From Micromonospora humi (GTDB lineage Bacteria > Actinomycetota > Actinomycetes > Mycobacteriales > Micromonosporaceae): a stretch of DNA of 64,000 bases. Below, piece by piece: positions 15,285-24,007 of this stretch. Within the stretch, counting starts at the first letter, position 1. Each line of letters opens with the position of its first letter. Under the pieces are notes generated by a model. The model saw only the letters and a program-made list of their open reading frames with translations, ran no database searches and was not told the origin of the DNA. The stretch covers positions 372,001-436,000 of the forward strand of contig NZ_FMDM01000004.1 of assembly GCF_900090105.1 (NCBI RefSeq), written 5' to 3'. A program made the translations under genes and the position numbers.

Positions 15285-16136
15285 GTGGACACCGACGACA
15301 TCGGCCTGTTCGGTCCGGGTTCGGTCACGTGGAAGGTGCACGAGGAACCGGTCCTGATCGTCGCCGGCCTGCGCTCGCTCTACCTGCAGGCGCTGCATCC
15401 GCGCGCGATGGCCGGGGTGGCGCAGAACAGCAACTACCGGTCCGACGCCTGGGGCCGGCTGGTCCGCACGGCCACCTACGTGGCGACGACGATCTACGGC
15501 ACCACCGCCGAGGCGGAGGCGGCCGGCCGGCGCCTGCGCGGGCTGCACTCCCGGATGCGCGCCACCGACCCGGTCACCGGCGAGGAGTTCCGCGTCGACG
15601 AGCCGGACCTGCTGCGCTGGGTGCACGTCACCGAGGTCGAGTCGTTCGTGAGCACCGCGCGGCGGGCCGGGCTCGCGCTGACCGACGACGAGGTGGACGG
15701 CTACTACACCGAGCAGCGCCGGGCGGCGGCCCTGGTGGGGCTGGATCCGGCGGACGTGCCGGGCACCGCCGCCGAGGTCGAGGCCTACTACCGGGACGTA
15801 CGCCCGGAGCTGCGGATGACCCGGGAGGCGGCCGAGACCGCGCTGTTCCTGACCGCGCCGCCGATCCCGTGGAAGCTCAGCCCGACGGTGAAGCTCGGCC
15901 TGAACCTCGGGCCGCCGCGCTGGGCGTACCTGGGGGTGGCCGGCACCGCGCTGGGGTTGCTGCCGCCCTGGGCGTTGCGGCTCTACGGCGGCCTGGGCCT
16001 GCCGACCACCGCGCTCTCGGCGGAGGTGGGCGTGCGGGCGTTGCGGCTCGCCCTGGCGGCGGTGCCGCGCCGCTATCGGGAGGGGCCGTTGCAGCAGGCC
16101 GCCAAGGAACGCGCGGCCCGGCTCGCGGCGGCCTGA
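15285..16136 (+). CDS. MpaB/DUF2236-family oxygenase-like protein
   Basis: A 283-residue protein of the DUF2236 family, which includes the heme rubber oxygenase Lcp and fungal MpaB'. Hallmarks are FGPGSVTWKVHEEPVLIVAGLRSL, LHPRAMAGVAQNSNY, RLVRTATYVATTIYG (R-x-x-x-T heme-site motif) and LLRWVHVTEVESF. It has no signal peptide, so it is probably cytoplasmic or peripheral. The substrate is unknown. GTG 15285; it converges with the RecB-like gene 8 nt later. Confidence 0.85.
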   Translation: MDTDDIGLFGPGSVTWKVHEEPVLIVAGLRSLYLQALHPRAMAGVAQNSNYRSDAWGRLVRTATYVATTIYGTTAEAEAAGRRLRGLHSRMRATDPVTGEEFRVDEPDLLRWVHVTEVESFVSTARRAGLALTDDEVDGYYTEQRRAAALVGLDPADVPGTAAEVEAYYRDVRPELRMTREAAETALFLTAPPIPWKLSPTVKLGLNLGPPRWAYLGVAGTALGLLPPWALRLYGGLGLPTTALSAEVGVRALRLALAAVPRRYREGPLQQAAKERAARLAAA

Positions 16137-16143
16137 GGCGTCC

Positions 16144-17067
16144 TCAGTCGGCGTCGGCGAAGCGTTCGACGGCCGACCACGGGTCCTTGCCGGGGGCCTG
16201 CGCGCCGGCCGGGCAGGTGCGCCGGTAGTCGCACCAGCCGCAGCGCGGCCCCGGCTCGGTGGGGAACTCCTCGTCGGGGTCGGCCCCGCCGGCCACCGCC
16301 CGCTCGGCGGCCATGATGTCGCGGGCGGTCTCCTCGGCGCGGGTGAGCTGCCGGTGCAGCGACTCGGGGGTGTGCTCGTGCGCGGCGACCGTGCCGGTGG
16401 GCAGGTGGTGCAGCTCGACCCGGTGGCACGGTCGCCGGAACACCCGCTCCGCCGCGTACGCGTAGAGCGCGAGCGCCTGCGAGCCACGGGCGTCGTCGGC
16501 GTCGAGCCCGGTGCGGCCGGTCTTGTAGTCGACGATGACCAGCTCGGGTCGGCCGTCCGGGCCGGGGCGCGAGTCGATCCGGTCGGTGCGGCCGTTGAAC
16601 GCCAGCACGGCGGTCTTGACGGCGACCACCCGCTCCACGCCGATCGGCTCGTCGGCCGGGTCGAGGCCCGCCACGTAGGACTCGAGCCAGCCCAGCGCCC
16701 GCCGGAAGGCGTCGCGTTCCTGCTCGTCGTCGCGGTAGCCCTCGCGGACCCAGACGCCCTTGAGCAGGGTGCCGAGCGCCTCGGGCCGGCGTCGGTCGGG
16801 GGCCAGCCCATACCAGTTCTTCAGCGCGGTGTGGACGCTGGCGCCGAGCGAGTTGTGCGCCCACGGCGGCCCCTTCGGCGGGGCCGGCCGGTCCACGTAC
16901 GCGTAGCGGTAGCGCCGGGGGCAGTCGGCGTAGGCGCCCAACTTGCTGGGGGTGCAGACGAAGAGCCGTTCGGGCATGCCCTCGAAGCCGAGCTGCTCGG
17001 CCTGCTCGGCGCGGGGCCGGGGCGCCCGGCCGCCGGTGGGTCGTCCGGTCGGTGAAGGTCGTCGCAC
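16144..17067 (-). CDS. RecB-family PD-(D/E)XK nuclease with Fe-S cluster motif
   Basis: A 307-residue exonuclease-like protein (PDDEXK_1). SKLGAYADCPRRYRYAYV holds the first cluster Cys. The active site is in GRTDRID and VIVDYKTGRT (Asp, Glu/Asp, Lys). The C-terminal CGWCDYRRTCPAG supplies the other three Cys of an AddB-type 4Fe-4S staple. No helicase domain or helicase gene is adjacent, so it is a stand-alone nuclease. The role in repair is inferred. Confidence 0.88.
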   Translation of the reverse strand: MRRPSPTGRPTGGRAPRPRAEQAEQLGFEGMPERLFVCTPSKLGAYADCPRRYRYAYVDRPAPPKGPPWAHNSLGASVHTALKNWYGLAPDRRRPEALGTLLKGVWVREGYRDDEQERDAFRRALGWLESYVAGLDPADEPIGVERVVAVKTAVLAFNGRTDRIDSRPGPDGRPELVIVDYKTGRTGLDADDARGSQALALYAYAAERVFRRPCHRVELHHLPTGTVAAHEHTPESLHRQLTRAEETARDIMAAERAVAGGADPDEEFPTEPGPRCGWCDYRRTCPAGAQAPGKDPWSAVERFADAD

Positions 17068-17109
17068 ACCGGAGATCCTGCCACCCGACTGTGACAGCGG
17101 CCGGACCGC

Positions 17110-17724
17110 TCAGGCGTTGGTGAGGTATTCGGTCACGAACGCCGCGATCGCGTCCGCGATGAGCTGCACCGCGATGGCGGCCAGCAGCAGGCCGGCGATC
17201 CGGGTCAGCACCTCGATGCCGCCCGGGCGGAGCACCTTGACGATCCCGCCGGAGAAGCGCAGCACCACCCAGACCGCGACCATCACCGCGACGATGGCGA
17301 GCGCGATGGCCACGTAGTCGGTGATGCCGCCGGCCCGCTGCACGAACAGCATGGTGGCCACGATGGCGCCGGGGCCGGCCAGCAGCGGGGTGCCCAGCGG
17401 CACCAGCGCGATGTTGGAGGTGACCTGCTGGCTCGGGTCGTCGGCCTTGCCGGTCAGCAGTTCCAGCGCCACCAGCACCAGCAGCAGGCCGCCGGCGGCC
17501 TGCAACGCGGGCAGGTCGACGTGCAGGTAGGCGAGGATCGTCTGCCCCGCCACCGCGAAGATCACGATGACCCCGAGCGCCAGCGCCACGGCCTGCCACG
17601 CGGCCCGGTTCCGGTCGCGGGCGGGCAGCGGCCCGGTGAGCGCGAGGAAGATGGGCATCATTCCGGGCGGGTCGACGATCACCAGCAGGGTCACGAAGAC
17701 CTCGCCGAAGAGCTTGAGATCCAC
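17110..17724 (-). CDS. MarC-family integral membrane protein
   Basis: A 204-residue protein with six TM segments. Typical MarC motifs are FVTLLVIVDPPGMMPIFLAL near the start and ALVPLGTPLLAGPGAIVATML in the middle. Despite the name, MarC is not shown to be a drug efflux pump, and the transport substrate is unknown. It lies between the RecB-like and PHP genes on the same strand, with gaps of 42 and 31 nt, so cotranscription is possible. Confidence 0.9.
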   Translation of the reverse strand: MDLKLFGEVFVTLLVIVDPPGMMPIFLALTGPLPARDRNRAAWQAVALALGVIVIFAVAGQTILAYLHVDLPALQAAGGLLLVLVALELLTGKADDPSQQVTSNIALVPLGTPLLAGPGAIVATMLFVQRAGGITDYVAIALAIVAVMVAVWVVLRFSGGIVKVLRPGGIEVLTRIAGLLLAAIAVQLIADAIAAFVTEYLTNA

Positions 17725-17755
17725 GCGGACACGGTAGCCGTGCCGCCGGAACGCT

Positions 17756-18622
17756 TCAGCCTGAAGCGACCGGGGTCACCCCCCGGGCCAGCCCGACGAT
17801 CCGCTCGTACGCCTCGGGGCTCGTGGTGTGCGCGCCGAGCCGGACGGTCTTGTGCGTGCCGTGGAAGTCCGACGAGCCGGTGACCAGGAGATCCAGCTCG
17901 GCGGCGAGGCGGCGGACGTGCTCCCGCTCGGCCGGGCTGTGGTCCTCGTGGTCGGCCTCCAGGCCGGCCAGGCCGGCCGCCGCCAGCTCGACGATCAGCT
18001 CGTCCGGGACGATCCGGCCGCGCCGGCTGGCCCGGGGGTGGGCGAAGACGGGCACCCCGCCGGCCGCCCGCACCAGCGCGACCGCGCGAAACACGTCGAT
18101 GTCGTCCTTGGGCAGCCGGTACCGCTCCCCCAGCCAGTCCGGCCCGAACGCCTCGGTGGTGGTGGCGACCAGGCCGGCCCGGATCAGCGCCTGCGCGATG
18201 TGCGGCCGGCCGACCGTGCCGCCGGCCGCGCCGGCCAGGATCGCCGACCAGCTCACCGGGATGCCGTCGGCCTGGAGCAGCCGGACGATCCGCTCACCGC
18301 GTTCCTCGCGGGCCCGCCGGACCCGGGCCAGTTCCGCGACCAGCTCCGGCGAGCCCGGGTCGAAGAGGTACGCGAGCAGGTGCAGCGGGATCGCCGGCTC
18401 GGCGCCGAACCAGCGGCAGGAGAGTTCGGCGCCGCGGATCAGGGTGAGGCCGGGCGGCAGGGCGGCGACCGCGGGGGCCCAGCCCGCCGTGGTGTCGTGG
18501 TCGGTGAGCGCCACCACGTCGAGCCCGGCCCCGGCGGCGGCTCCGACCAGCTCGGCCGGGCCGAGCGTGCCGTCGCTGGCGGTGGAGTGGGTGTGCAGGT
18601 CGATGCGGGCGGGAACGCTCAC
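17756..18622 (-). CDS. PHP-domain phosphoesterase (TrpH/RNase AM-like)
   Basis: A 288-residue metal-dependent phosphoesterase. All four PHP motifs are present: DLHTHSTASDG (residues 9-19), ALTDHDT, RGAELSC and the late FAHPRASRRG with GSSDFHG. The family member YciV (TrpH) is a 5'-3' RNase and 3',5'-bisphosphate nucleotidase. The start is GTG 18622; the frame continues upstream into the antisense of the next gene. No polymerase domain is attached. Confidence 0.88.
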   Translation of the reverse strand: MSVPARIDLHTHSTASDGTLGPAELVGAAAGAGLDVVALTDHDTTAGWAPAVAALPPGLTLIRGAELSCRWFGAEPAIPLHLLAYLFDPGSPELVAELARVRRAREERGERIVRLLQADGIPVSWSAILAGAAGGTVGRPHIAQALIRAGLVATTTEAFGPDWLGERYRLPKDDIDVFRAVALVRAAGGVPVFAHPRASRRGRIVPDELIVELAAAGLAGLEADHEDHSPAEREHVRRLAAELDLLVTGSSDFHGTHKTVRLGAHTTSPEAYERIVGLARGVTPVASG

Positions 18623-18632
18623 CCGCCCGACG

Positions 18633-19898
18633 CTACGCCCCGTCCGGCACGGCCGGGGTGTCGGCCACCACCACGGGCCGCTGCCCCGGCGGCACCCCGT
18701 CGAGCGTCGACGGGGTCGGCCGCTCACCGGCCAGGACCCGGTCGGGCCTGACCCGGACCAGCCCGCCCGTGGCGTCCACGTGCAGCGCGGCGCCGACGCG
18801 GGTCCAGGCCGGAACACCGGCCAGCAGCGGACCGGCCGGGTGGGCCGCCGGGGCGCCGGCCAGGTCGACCAGCACGGCGGTGCGGCCGGTGCCGTTCGCC
18901 AGCAGCCAGCGACCGTCCGGGGAGATCGCGCCGAGCCCGTCGGCGGCCAGCTTCGGACCGCAGCCGGTGCGCGTCGGGGTGAGGTCGCGGGCCGGGTCGA
19001 GCAGCGCCACGCAGGGCTGTCGTGCCGGCCCGGTGGCGACCAGGCCGACCACCAGCCCGTCCGGCCGGCTGCCGTAGACGCCACGCACGTCCGGGTTCAC
19101 CGGACCGGGCACCCCGCCCATGGCGCGTCGCCAGACGCTCATGCCGACCCGGTCGGGCTGGCTGACCAGCACGTCGTCGCCGCTGAAGCCGACCGGCACG
19201 ACGCCGGTCGGCGCGGCCACCCGGCTGGGCGCGATGAGCTGGCCGGCGACCACCCCGGCCGCGACCAGGTCCGGGCCGTCCCGCCAGGCCACCTGCCGCC
19301 CGTCCGGGGAGACCGCGACGGCGTCCGCGGCGGCGAGCATCACCTGCGGCGCGCCGCCGGCGGCGGACACCCACCAGAGGGTACGGCCGGCCGCGGTGGC
19401 CGCCGAGGTGAGCAGCCAGCCCTCCCGGTCGTGGATCCGCTGCGCCCGTTCGACGCCACCCACCCCGGTCAGCTCCCGCCGCTCGCCGCCACTGGTGTCC
19501 AGGACGTCGCCGACGAGCAGGTCGAGCTCGGCTCGGACCGGGCCCGACCGCGGCGTGGAGGCGGTGGGCAGCGGGGACGGGGTGTGCCCGCGGGGGTCGC
19601 CGAGCACCACGGTCGGCGTGCCGCCGCGCCCGCCCGACTCGCCGAGCTGGGCCATCCCGGTGGTGACCAGCACCGTCGCGATGCCCGCCAGGGCCAGGCC
19701 GGCGAGCGCCCGGCGACGCCCGCTGCGCCGGGCCCGTCGCAGCACGGCCCCCGCCGGGTCGGCGCGGAGCGGTCCGGGCCGGTCGACCCGACGGGAGAGA
19801 GTCTCCCGCAGCGCCCGCTCCAGCTCGTCCTCGCCCACGAGGAGTGGACGCTCCGGGCTGCCCGTCCGGTTGTCACGGGCGGGTCGGCTGCCGCTCAT
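18633..19898 (-). CDS. Membrane protein coupled to SigE-family sigma factor (TolB-like sensor domain)
   Basis: A 421-residue protein with a short cytoplasmic N-terminus (VGEDELERALRETLSRRVDR), one TM (ALAGLALAGIATVLVTTGMA) and a large outside domain with beta-propeller-like repeats (AVSPDGRQVAWRDG, AISPDGRWLLANG). ATG 19898 overlaps the sigma stop by 4 nt, so the pair is translationally coupled. This is the layout of the downstream partners of actinobacterial SigE-family sigma factors. A true anti-sigma zinc motif (HxxxCxxC) is absent, so whether it inhibits the sigma factor is open. Confidence 0.75.
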   Translation of the reverse strand: MSGSRPARDNRTGSPERPLLVGEDELERALRETLSRRVDRPGPLRADPAGAVLRRARRSGRRRALAGLALAGIATVLVTTGMAQLGESGGRGGTPTVVLGDPRGHTPSPLPTASTPRSGPVRAELDLLVGDVLDTSGGERRELTGVGGVERAQRIHDREGWLLTSAATAAGRTLWWVSAAGGAPQVMLAAADAVAVSPDGRQVAWRDGPDLVAAGVVAGQLIAPSRVAAPTGVVPVGFSGDDVLVSQPDRVGMSVWRRAMGGVPGPVNPDVRGVYGSRPDGLVVGLVATGPARQPCVALLDPARDLTPTRTGCGPKLAADGLGAISPDGRWLLANGTGRTAVLVDLAGAPAAHPAGPLLAGVPAWTRVGAALHVDATGGLVRVRPDRVLAGERPTPSTLDGVPPGQRPVVVADTPAVPDGA

Positions 19899-20719
19899 CG
19901 GGTCTCCGCCGCGATCCCGACGGCCGGGCGGACCTGGGCCGGCGTGGCCGGGCGGGGCGCGGGCCGCCCGGCGGACCCGGGTGGGCGCGCGGGCTGACCC
20001 GCCGGCGCGGGCCGGCCGGCGGACCCGGGCTGTCGGGTGGGTGCGACCTGACCGGCCGGCGCGGGCTGACCGGCCGGCGCGGGCTGTCGGGTGGGCGCGG
20101 GTCGCCGGACGGGCGCGGGTCGGGCCGGCCCGGTGGACGGTGCGGACGAGCCCGGGCCGCCGGTCGGGGCGGCCCCGGGGGCCGGCCTCGCCTCGACGTC
20201 CGGCTCGGCCGGCAGGCCCAGCGCGGCCTCGGAGCCGAGCCGGCGGCGCAGGGTGTTCAACGCCCGGGAGGTCTGGCTCTTGACCGTGCCCGGGGAGATC
20301 TCCAGCAGGGCGGCGGTCTGCGCCTCCGACATGTCCTCGTAGAAGCGGAGCACCAGCACGGCCCGCTGCCGGGCGGGTAGCGCCTGCAGGTGCCGCCACA
20401 GCGCGTCCCGGTCGAGCTGGTGCTCGATCTCGTCGACGCCGGCCCGTTCCGGCAGCACCTCGGTCGGCCGTTCGCCGTGCCAGCGGCGACGCCACCAGCT
20501 GGTCGACGTGTTGACCAGGACCCGGCGGGCGTACGGCTCGATGGCGTCGATCCCGCCGAGCCGCTTCCAGGCCAGGTAGGTCTTGGTCAGCGCGGTCTGG
20601 AGCAGGTCCTCGGCGGTGGCCCAGTCACCGGCCAGCAGGTAGGCGGTGCGCAGCAGGGCGCCGGACCGGGCCGCCACGAACTCGCGGAACTCCTCCTCCA
20701 GCGGATCCCTGCTCGCCAC
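19895..20719 (-). CDS. SigE-family ECF RNA polymerase sigma factor with Pro/Ala repeat tail
   Basis: A 274-residue sigma-70 family factor. Region 2 is EEFREFVAARSGALLRTAYL ... AEDLLQTALTKTYLAW (about 8-55). Region 4 has LPARQRAVLVLRFYEDMSEAQTAALL and SPGTVKSQTSRAL (about 105-155). About 110 residues of Pro/Ala/Gly repeats (PAPAGQ, PTRQPA) follow; most relatives end shortly after region 4. GTG 20719 follows GGAGG by 5 nt; an upstream ATG at 20746 is possible. It precedes and overlaps its membrane partner. The regulon cannot be read here. Confidence 0.9.
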   Translation of the reverse strand: MASRDPLEEEFREFVAARSGALLRTAYLLAGDWATAEDLLQTALTKTYLAWKRLGGIDAIEPYARRVLVNTSTSWWRRRWHGERPTEVLPERAGVDEIEHQLDRDALWRHLQALPARQRAVLVLRFYEDMSEAQTAALLEISPGTVKSQTSRALNTLRRRLGSEAALGLPAEPDVEARPAPGAAPTGGPGSSAPSTGPARPAPVRRPAPTRQPAPAGQPAPAGQVAPTRQPGSAGRPAPAGQPARPPGSAGRPAPRPATPAQVRPAVGIAAETR

Positions 20720-20822
20720 GCTCACCTCCGCGCCCCCGTCCTGCATGGCAGGCTCCCACGGCCGAGCGGGTCGGGTCGACGGCGAAAGGTGTGCAGTCCT
20801 TCCGATGTTCGGACGGAAAGTT

Positions 20823-21695
20823 TCAGGCGCCGTCGTCGGCCTTGGCCTCGTCGGCCTCCTTGCCCAACCGCGCCTCCACGGCCTGCGGCTCGTACATCTC
20901 CTCCACCACGCGCAGGTAGAGCTCGTTCGGGTTGGGCAGGTTCTTGACCTCGCGGAGCGCCTGCTCCTGCCCCGCCGACTCCAGCACGAACGTGCCGTAG
21001 TTGAGGGCGCGACCGGTGGGGGTCTGCTCGTACTTCATGTCGGTGACGCGGACCAGCGGCATCATCGCGACGCGGCGGGTGATGATCCCGTTGACCACCA
21101 TCACCCGCTTGTTGGTCAGGATGAACCGGTCGTACCACCAGTCGGCGACCCGCCAGGCGACCCAGCCCATCACGGCGAACCAGAGCAGCACCGCGACCGT
21201 GGTCAGGGCGCCGACGTCCCGCCCGGCGAGGAAGCCGGAGAGGTAGCCGAGCACGAACGTGGCCGCGACGCCGACGATGATCGGCGTGGAGAGGTGGATC
21301 CAGTGCCGCTTCCACTCGCCCCGGTAGCGCTCGGTGGGGAAGAGGTAGCGGGCGACCAGCGAGCTGGGCTCGTCCTCCAGCGGCAGCACCCGGCGTGGGG
21401 CCATGCCGGAGGCGTCGACCCGGAGACCGGCCAGCTCCTCCTCGGAGATCGGCTGCTCCGGGTAGCCCTCCGGGTCGCGCGACCAGGCGCGGCCGGAGCG
21501 GCCCTCACCGGCGTAGCCGGGGCCGTCGCCGAAGGCGGCGTCGCCCGACAGGGAGGGCCCGGCCCCGTAGGCGGGGCCGGCGCCGTAGCCGGGACCGTCG
21601 TCCGGGTCGATCCGTGGGATCGGCTCGGTGTCGCGCTCCCGGCGTGCCCGGTCGGGATCGTCCGGGTCGAAGGGGGGACCGGAAGGGCTTCCCAT
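20823..21695 (-). CDS. PH (bPH2) domain membrane protein
   Basis: A 290-residue protein with a Gly/Asp/Pro-rich cytoplasmic N-terminus (1-90), two TM segments (PIIVGVAATFVLGYLSGFLAG; LTTVAVLLWFAVMGWVAW) and a bacterial PH-like domain (YDRFILTNKRVMVVNGIITRRVAMMPL, typical of bPH2). Such proteins are common in actinobacteria and their function is unknown. It is followed at 6 nt by a 52-residue membrane protein gene upstream in transcription order. Confidence 0.85.
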   Translation of the reverse strand: MGSPSGPPFDPDDPDRARRERDTEPIPRIDPDDGPGYGAGPAYGAGPSLSGDAAFGDGPGYAGEGRSGRAWSRDPEGYPEQPISEEELAGLRVDASGMAPRRVLPLEDEPSSLVARYLFPTERYRGEWKRHWIHLSTPIIVGVAATFVLGYLSGFLAGRDVGALTTVAVLLWFAVMGWVAWRVADWWYDRFILTNKRVMVVNGIITRRVAMMPLVRVTDMKYEQTPTGRALNYGTFVLESAGQEQALREVKNLPNPNELYLRVVEEMYEPQAVEARLGKEADEAKADDGA

Positions 21696-21701
21696 GGGCG
21701 G

Positions 21702-21860
21702 CTAGGCGACGAGGTTGGTGAAGAAGTCGCCGAAGCCCTGCGCGATGTCCATGATGCCGCCACCGAGAGACTTGAACACGTCGGCGGCCGAGTTCGGCCG
21801 GTAGGCGACGAAGAAGATCAAGAATGCGATGCCGGCCCAGGTGAGGACCTTCTTGACCAT
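21702..21860 (-). CDS. Small single-pass membrane protein
   Basis: A 52-residue protein: MVKKVLTWAGIAFLIFFVAY (TM) then NSAADVFKSLGGGIMDIAQGFGDFF, an amphipathic segment. Similar tiny proteins are, as I recall, widespread in actinobacteria upstream of PH-domain genes. The 6-nt gap to the PH-domain gene argues for one operon and a joint role. No function is known. Confidence 0.8.
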   Translation of the reverse strand: MVKKVLTWAGIAFLIFFVAYRPNSAADVFKSLGGGIMDIAQGFGDFFTNLVA

Positions 21861-21976
21861 AGCGGGCCATCCTCTCGCGGAGCCGGGTCCGTTTACCGCA
21901 GCGGCACCCAGAGTATCAGCATGGTGTCTTACCGTGAATATCTGCGTCCGGTCTCCGACTCGCCGGTGCCGGCCGG

Positions 21977-22675
21977 TCAGGCCTGCCCGTGCAGGTACGG
22001 GGATGGTGCGCCGTACACGAGCTCGGGCGGCGTCCACTCGGTGAGGTCGTGCAAGACGACCTCCTCCGCGAGGAGGTGACCCGCGCTCGCCGGCCAGGCT
22101 ATCGCATGGAGCCACATTCCCCGAGCCTCGCCGGCGTACGCGCTTCGATCCGTTTCGGACCGCACGAGCCACAGTGGAGTCGGATGGCCGCCCACCCTGA
22201 TCTTCGCGTGCGGCACACGCTCGGGATGACCAGGGCCGGGATCGGTCAGCGCCTCCTCGACCTCGGGGCCGGGATCGGGGCCGGGCAGTCCCGCGAAGCG
22301 GGAACCCAGGCCGACGCCGGGCTCCTCGGCGACGAAGATCAGGTCGGCCGGTCCACCGTCGAGCGGCGCCGGGCCGGCGCAGGCGACCGCGGTGGCACGG
22401 ATCCCGACCCGATCGTCGCCCGCCCATGCCACCCCGGTCAGCGTCCAACCCGGCGGGAGCGGCCACGGGCACCACAGCGGCATGCCGGGCCGGTCGGCCG
22501 GTTCGCCGTCGGCGGCCACCCGTTGGACCACGCTCGCCATGATCTCGGCGCCGATGTGCGCCGGCACGTGCAGGGGCACCACCGGGCCGCAGCGCACGCA
22601 CCGGTACTCGCCGTGCATCAGGTCCGGCTCGCGCACCGGGCCCGCGCACCTGGGACAACTCACCGCGACTGTCAC
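21977..22675 (-). CDS. DUF6758-type protein with zinc ribbon
   Basis: A 232-residue soluble protein. The N-terminus has two CxxC pairs (SCPRCAGP and YRCVRCGPV), a zinc ribbon. It continues LHVPAHIGAEIMASVVQRVA, then MPLWCPWPLPPGWTLTGVAWAGDD and TPLWLVRSETDRSAYAGEARGMWLHAIAWP. These match an uncharacterised actinobacterial family (DUF6758). GTG 22675 gives the conserved start VTVAVSCPRC. Confidence 0.78.
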   Translation of the reverse strand: MTVAVSCPRCAGPVREPDLMHGEYRCVRCGPVVPLHVPAHIGAEIMASVVQRVAADGEPADRPGMPLWCPWPLPPGWTLTGVAWAGDDRVGIRATAVACAGPAPLDGGPADLIFVAEEPGVGLGSRFAGLPGPDPGPEVEEALTDPGPGHPERVPHAKIRVGGHPTPLWLVRSETDRSAYAGEARGMWLHAIAWPASAGHLLAEEVVLHDLTEWTPPELVYGAPSPYLHGQA

Positions 22676-22764
22676 GCCTTCACCGTCACCCCGGGGCGGC
22701 GACGCGTCAAGCGGGCCGGGCCGACGAACATGGGATTTCCACCCGGCAGCACGACCGTCGAGCG

Positions 22765-23388
22765 TCAGTCCGGCGGCGGGCCGGCGTACGACCGGATCCA
22801 GGCGTGCATGGCGATGCCGCTGGCCACCCCCGCGTTGATGGAACGGGTCGACCCGTACTGGGCGATCGAGAAGAGCGCGTCGCAGGCCGCCCGGGCCACC
22901 GGGGAGAGCCCCGGCCCCTCCTGACCGAAGAGCAGCACGCAACGGCGGGGCAGGACGCCGGTCTCCAGCGGCCGGCAGCCGGGCAGGTTGTCGATCCCGA
23001 CCACCGGCAGCCGCTCCCCGGCCGCCCAGGAGACGAACTCCTCGATCGTCGGGTGGTGCCGGACGTGCTGGTAGCGGTCGGTCACCATCGCGCCGCGGCG
23101 GTTCCACCGCCGGCGTCCGACGATGTGCACCTCGGCGGCGAGGAAGGCGTTGGCGTTGCGGACCACCGTGCCGATGTTGAAGTCGTGCTGCCAGTTCTCG
23201 ATCGCCACGTGGAAGTCGTGCCGGCGCCGGTCCAGGTCGGCCACCACGGCCTCGCGCCGCCAGTAGCGGTAACGGTCCACCACGTTGCGCCGGTCCCCGG
23301 CGGCGAGCAGCTCCGGATCGAGGCGCGGGTCGTCCGGCGGGTCACCGGGCCACGGCCCCACGCCCACGTCGAGCTGGTCGTCGGTCAC
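22765..23388 (-). CDS. SpoU/TrmH-family RNA 2'-O-methyltransferase
   Basis: A 207-residue SPOUT methyltransferase using SAM. The three motifs are NWQHDFNIGTVVRNANAFLA (motif 1), CVLLFGQEGPGLS (motif 2) and IAQYGSTRSINAGVASGIAMHAW (motif 3, with the knotted Asn-Gly loop). The N-terminal part (DRYRYWRREAVVADLDRRRHDFHVAIENW) is that of the TrmH-like actinobacterial group. The exact RNA position is not predictable. GTG 23388 lacks a strong ribosome-binding site, so the start is uncertain. Confidence 0.88.
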   Translation of the reverse strand: MTDDQLDVGVGPWPGDPPDDPRLDPELLAAGDRRNVVDRYRYWRREAVVADLDRRRHDFHVAIENWQHDFNIGTVVRNANAFLAAEVHIVGRRRWNRRGAMVTDRYQHVRHHPTIEEFVSWAAGERLPVVGIDNLPGCRPLETGVLPRRCVLLFGQEGPGLSPVARAACDALFSIAQYGSTRSINAGVASGIAMHAWIRSYAGPPPD

Positions 23389-23423
23389 GGTCTGCAGAGG
23401 GTACGGGCCGACCGGGCGCGCGG

Positions 23424-23915
23424 TCAGCGCAGGTCGAGCGCGCCACCCAGCCGCTCCAGGAAACGCCTGTCGGCCGGACTGGGCGAGGTCTGGCCGGCGT
23501 GGCACACCCGGGCGGCCACCGACTCCACCCACTGCCGGTACGCGGCGGAGTCGGCCGGATCGGCCCGACGGCGCAGCACCCGCACCGCGGCCCGGGCGGC
23601 GGCGAGCAGGTCCACCAGGTCGGTGAGGCGTTCGCCGCGCTCGGCCGCGCCGTCGTGGCGGGCGTAGATCGCGGTGACCACCGCGCGGACCAGGTCGCTG
23701 TCGAAGGCCCGGCCGGCGGCCACCGCGTCCAGGCCGGCCAGCCCGGCGGTGACGCCGCGGTGCGGGCGCCCGGGGCCGGGCGAGGCGGCGGCGACGAGGA
23801 CCCGGCCGGGCAGGTCGGTGAGCAGGTCCCACTCCGCTGCGGTGTACGCGGCGGTGGTGGGCGGTGCGGGGCGGCGACCGCCAGAGGACGGCTCTCCGGC
23901 GACGGAGTGGCTCAT
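23424..23915 (-). CDS. Hypothetical alpha-helical protein
   Basis: A 163-residue soluble protein, helical in pattern (LLTDLPGRVLVAAASP ... RVCHAGQTSPSPADRRFLERL). ATG 23915 has GGAGG with 5-nt spacing. I do not recognise a family with certainty; it resembles small actinobacterial proteins of unknown function. It lies between the methyltransferase and MaoC genes on the same strand. Confidence 0.65.
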   Translation of the reverse strand: MSHSVAGEPSSGGRRPAPPTTAAYTAAEWDLLTDLPGRVLVAAASPGPGRPHRGVTAGLAGLDAVAAGRAFDSDLVRAVVTAIYARHDGAAERGERLTDLVDLLAAARAAVRVLRRRADPADSAAYRQWVESVAARVCHAGQTSPSPADRRFLERLGGALDLR

Positions 23916-24007
23916 GGTGACCTCCAGCCAGAGCATATGCCCCGGGCGGAGCCGCTGGTCCCGTCCCCGCCGAACGGCGACGGGACCAGCGCGTCGGGCG
24001 TGGCGGA

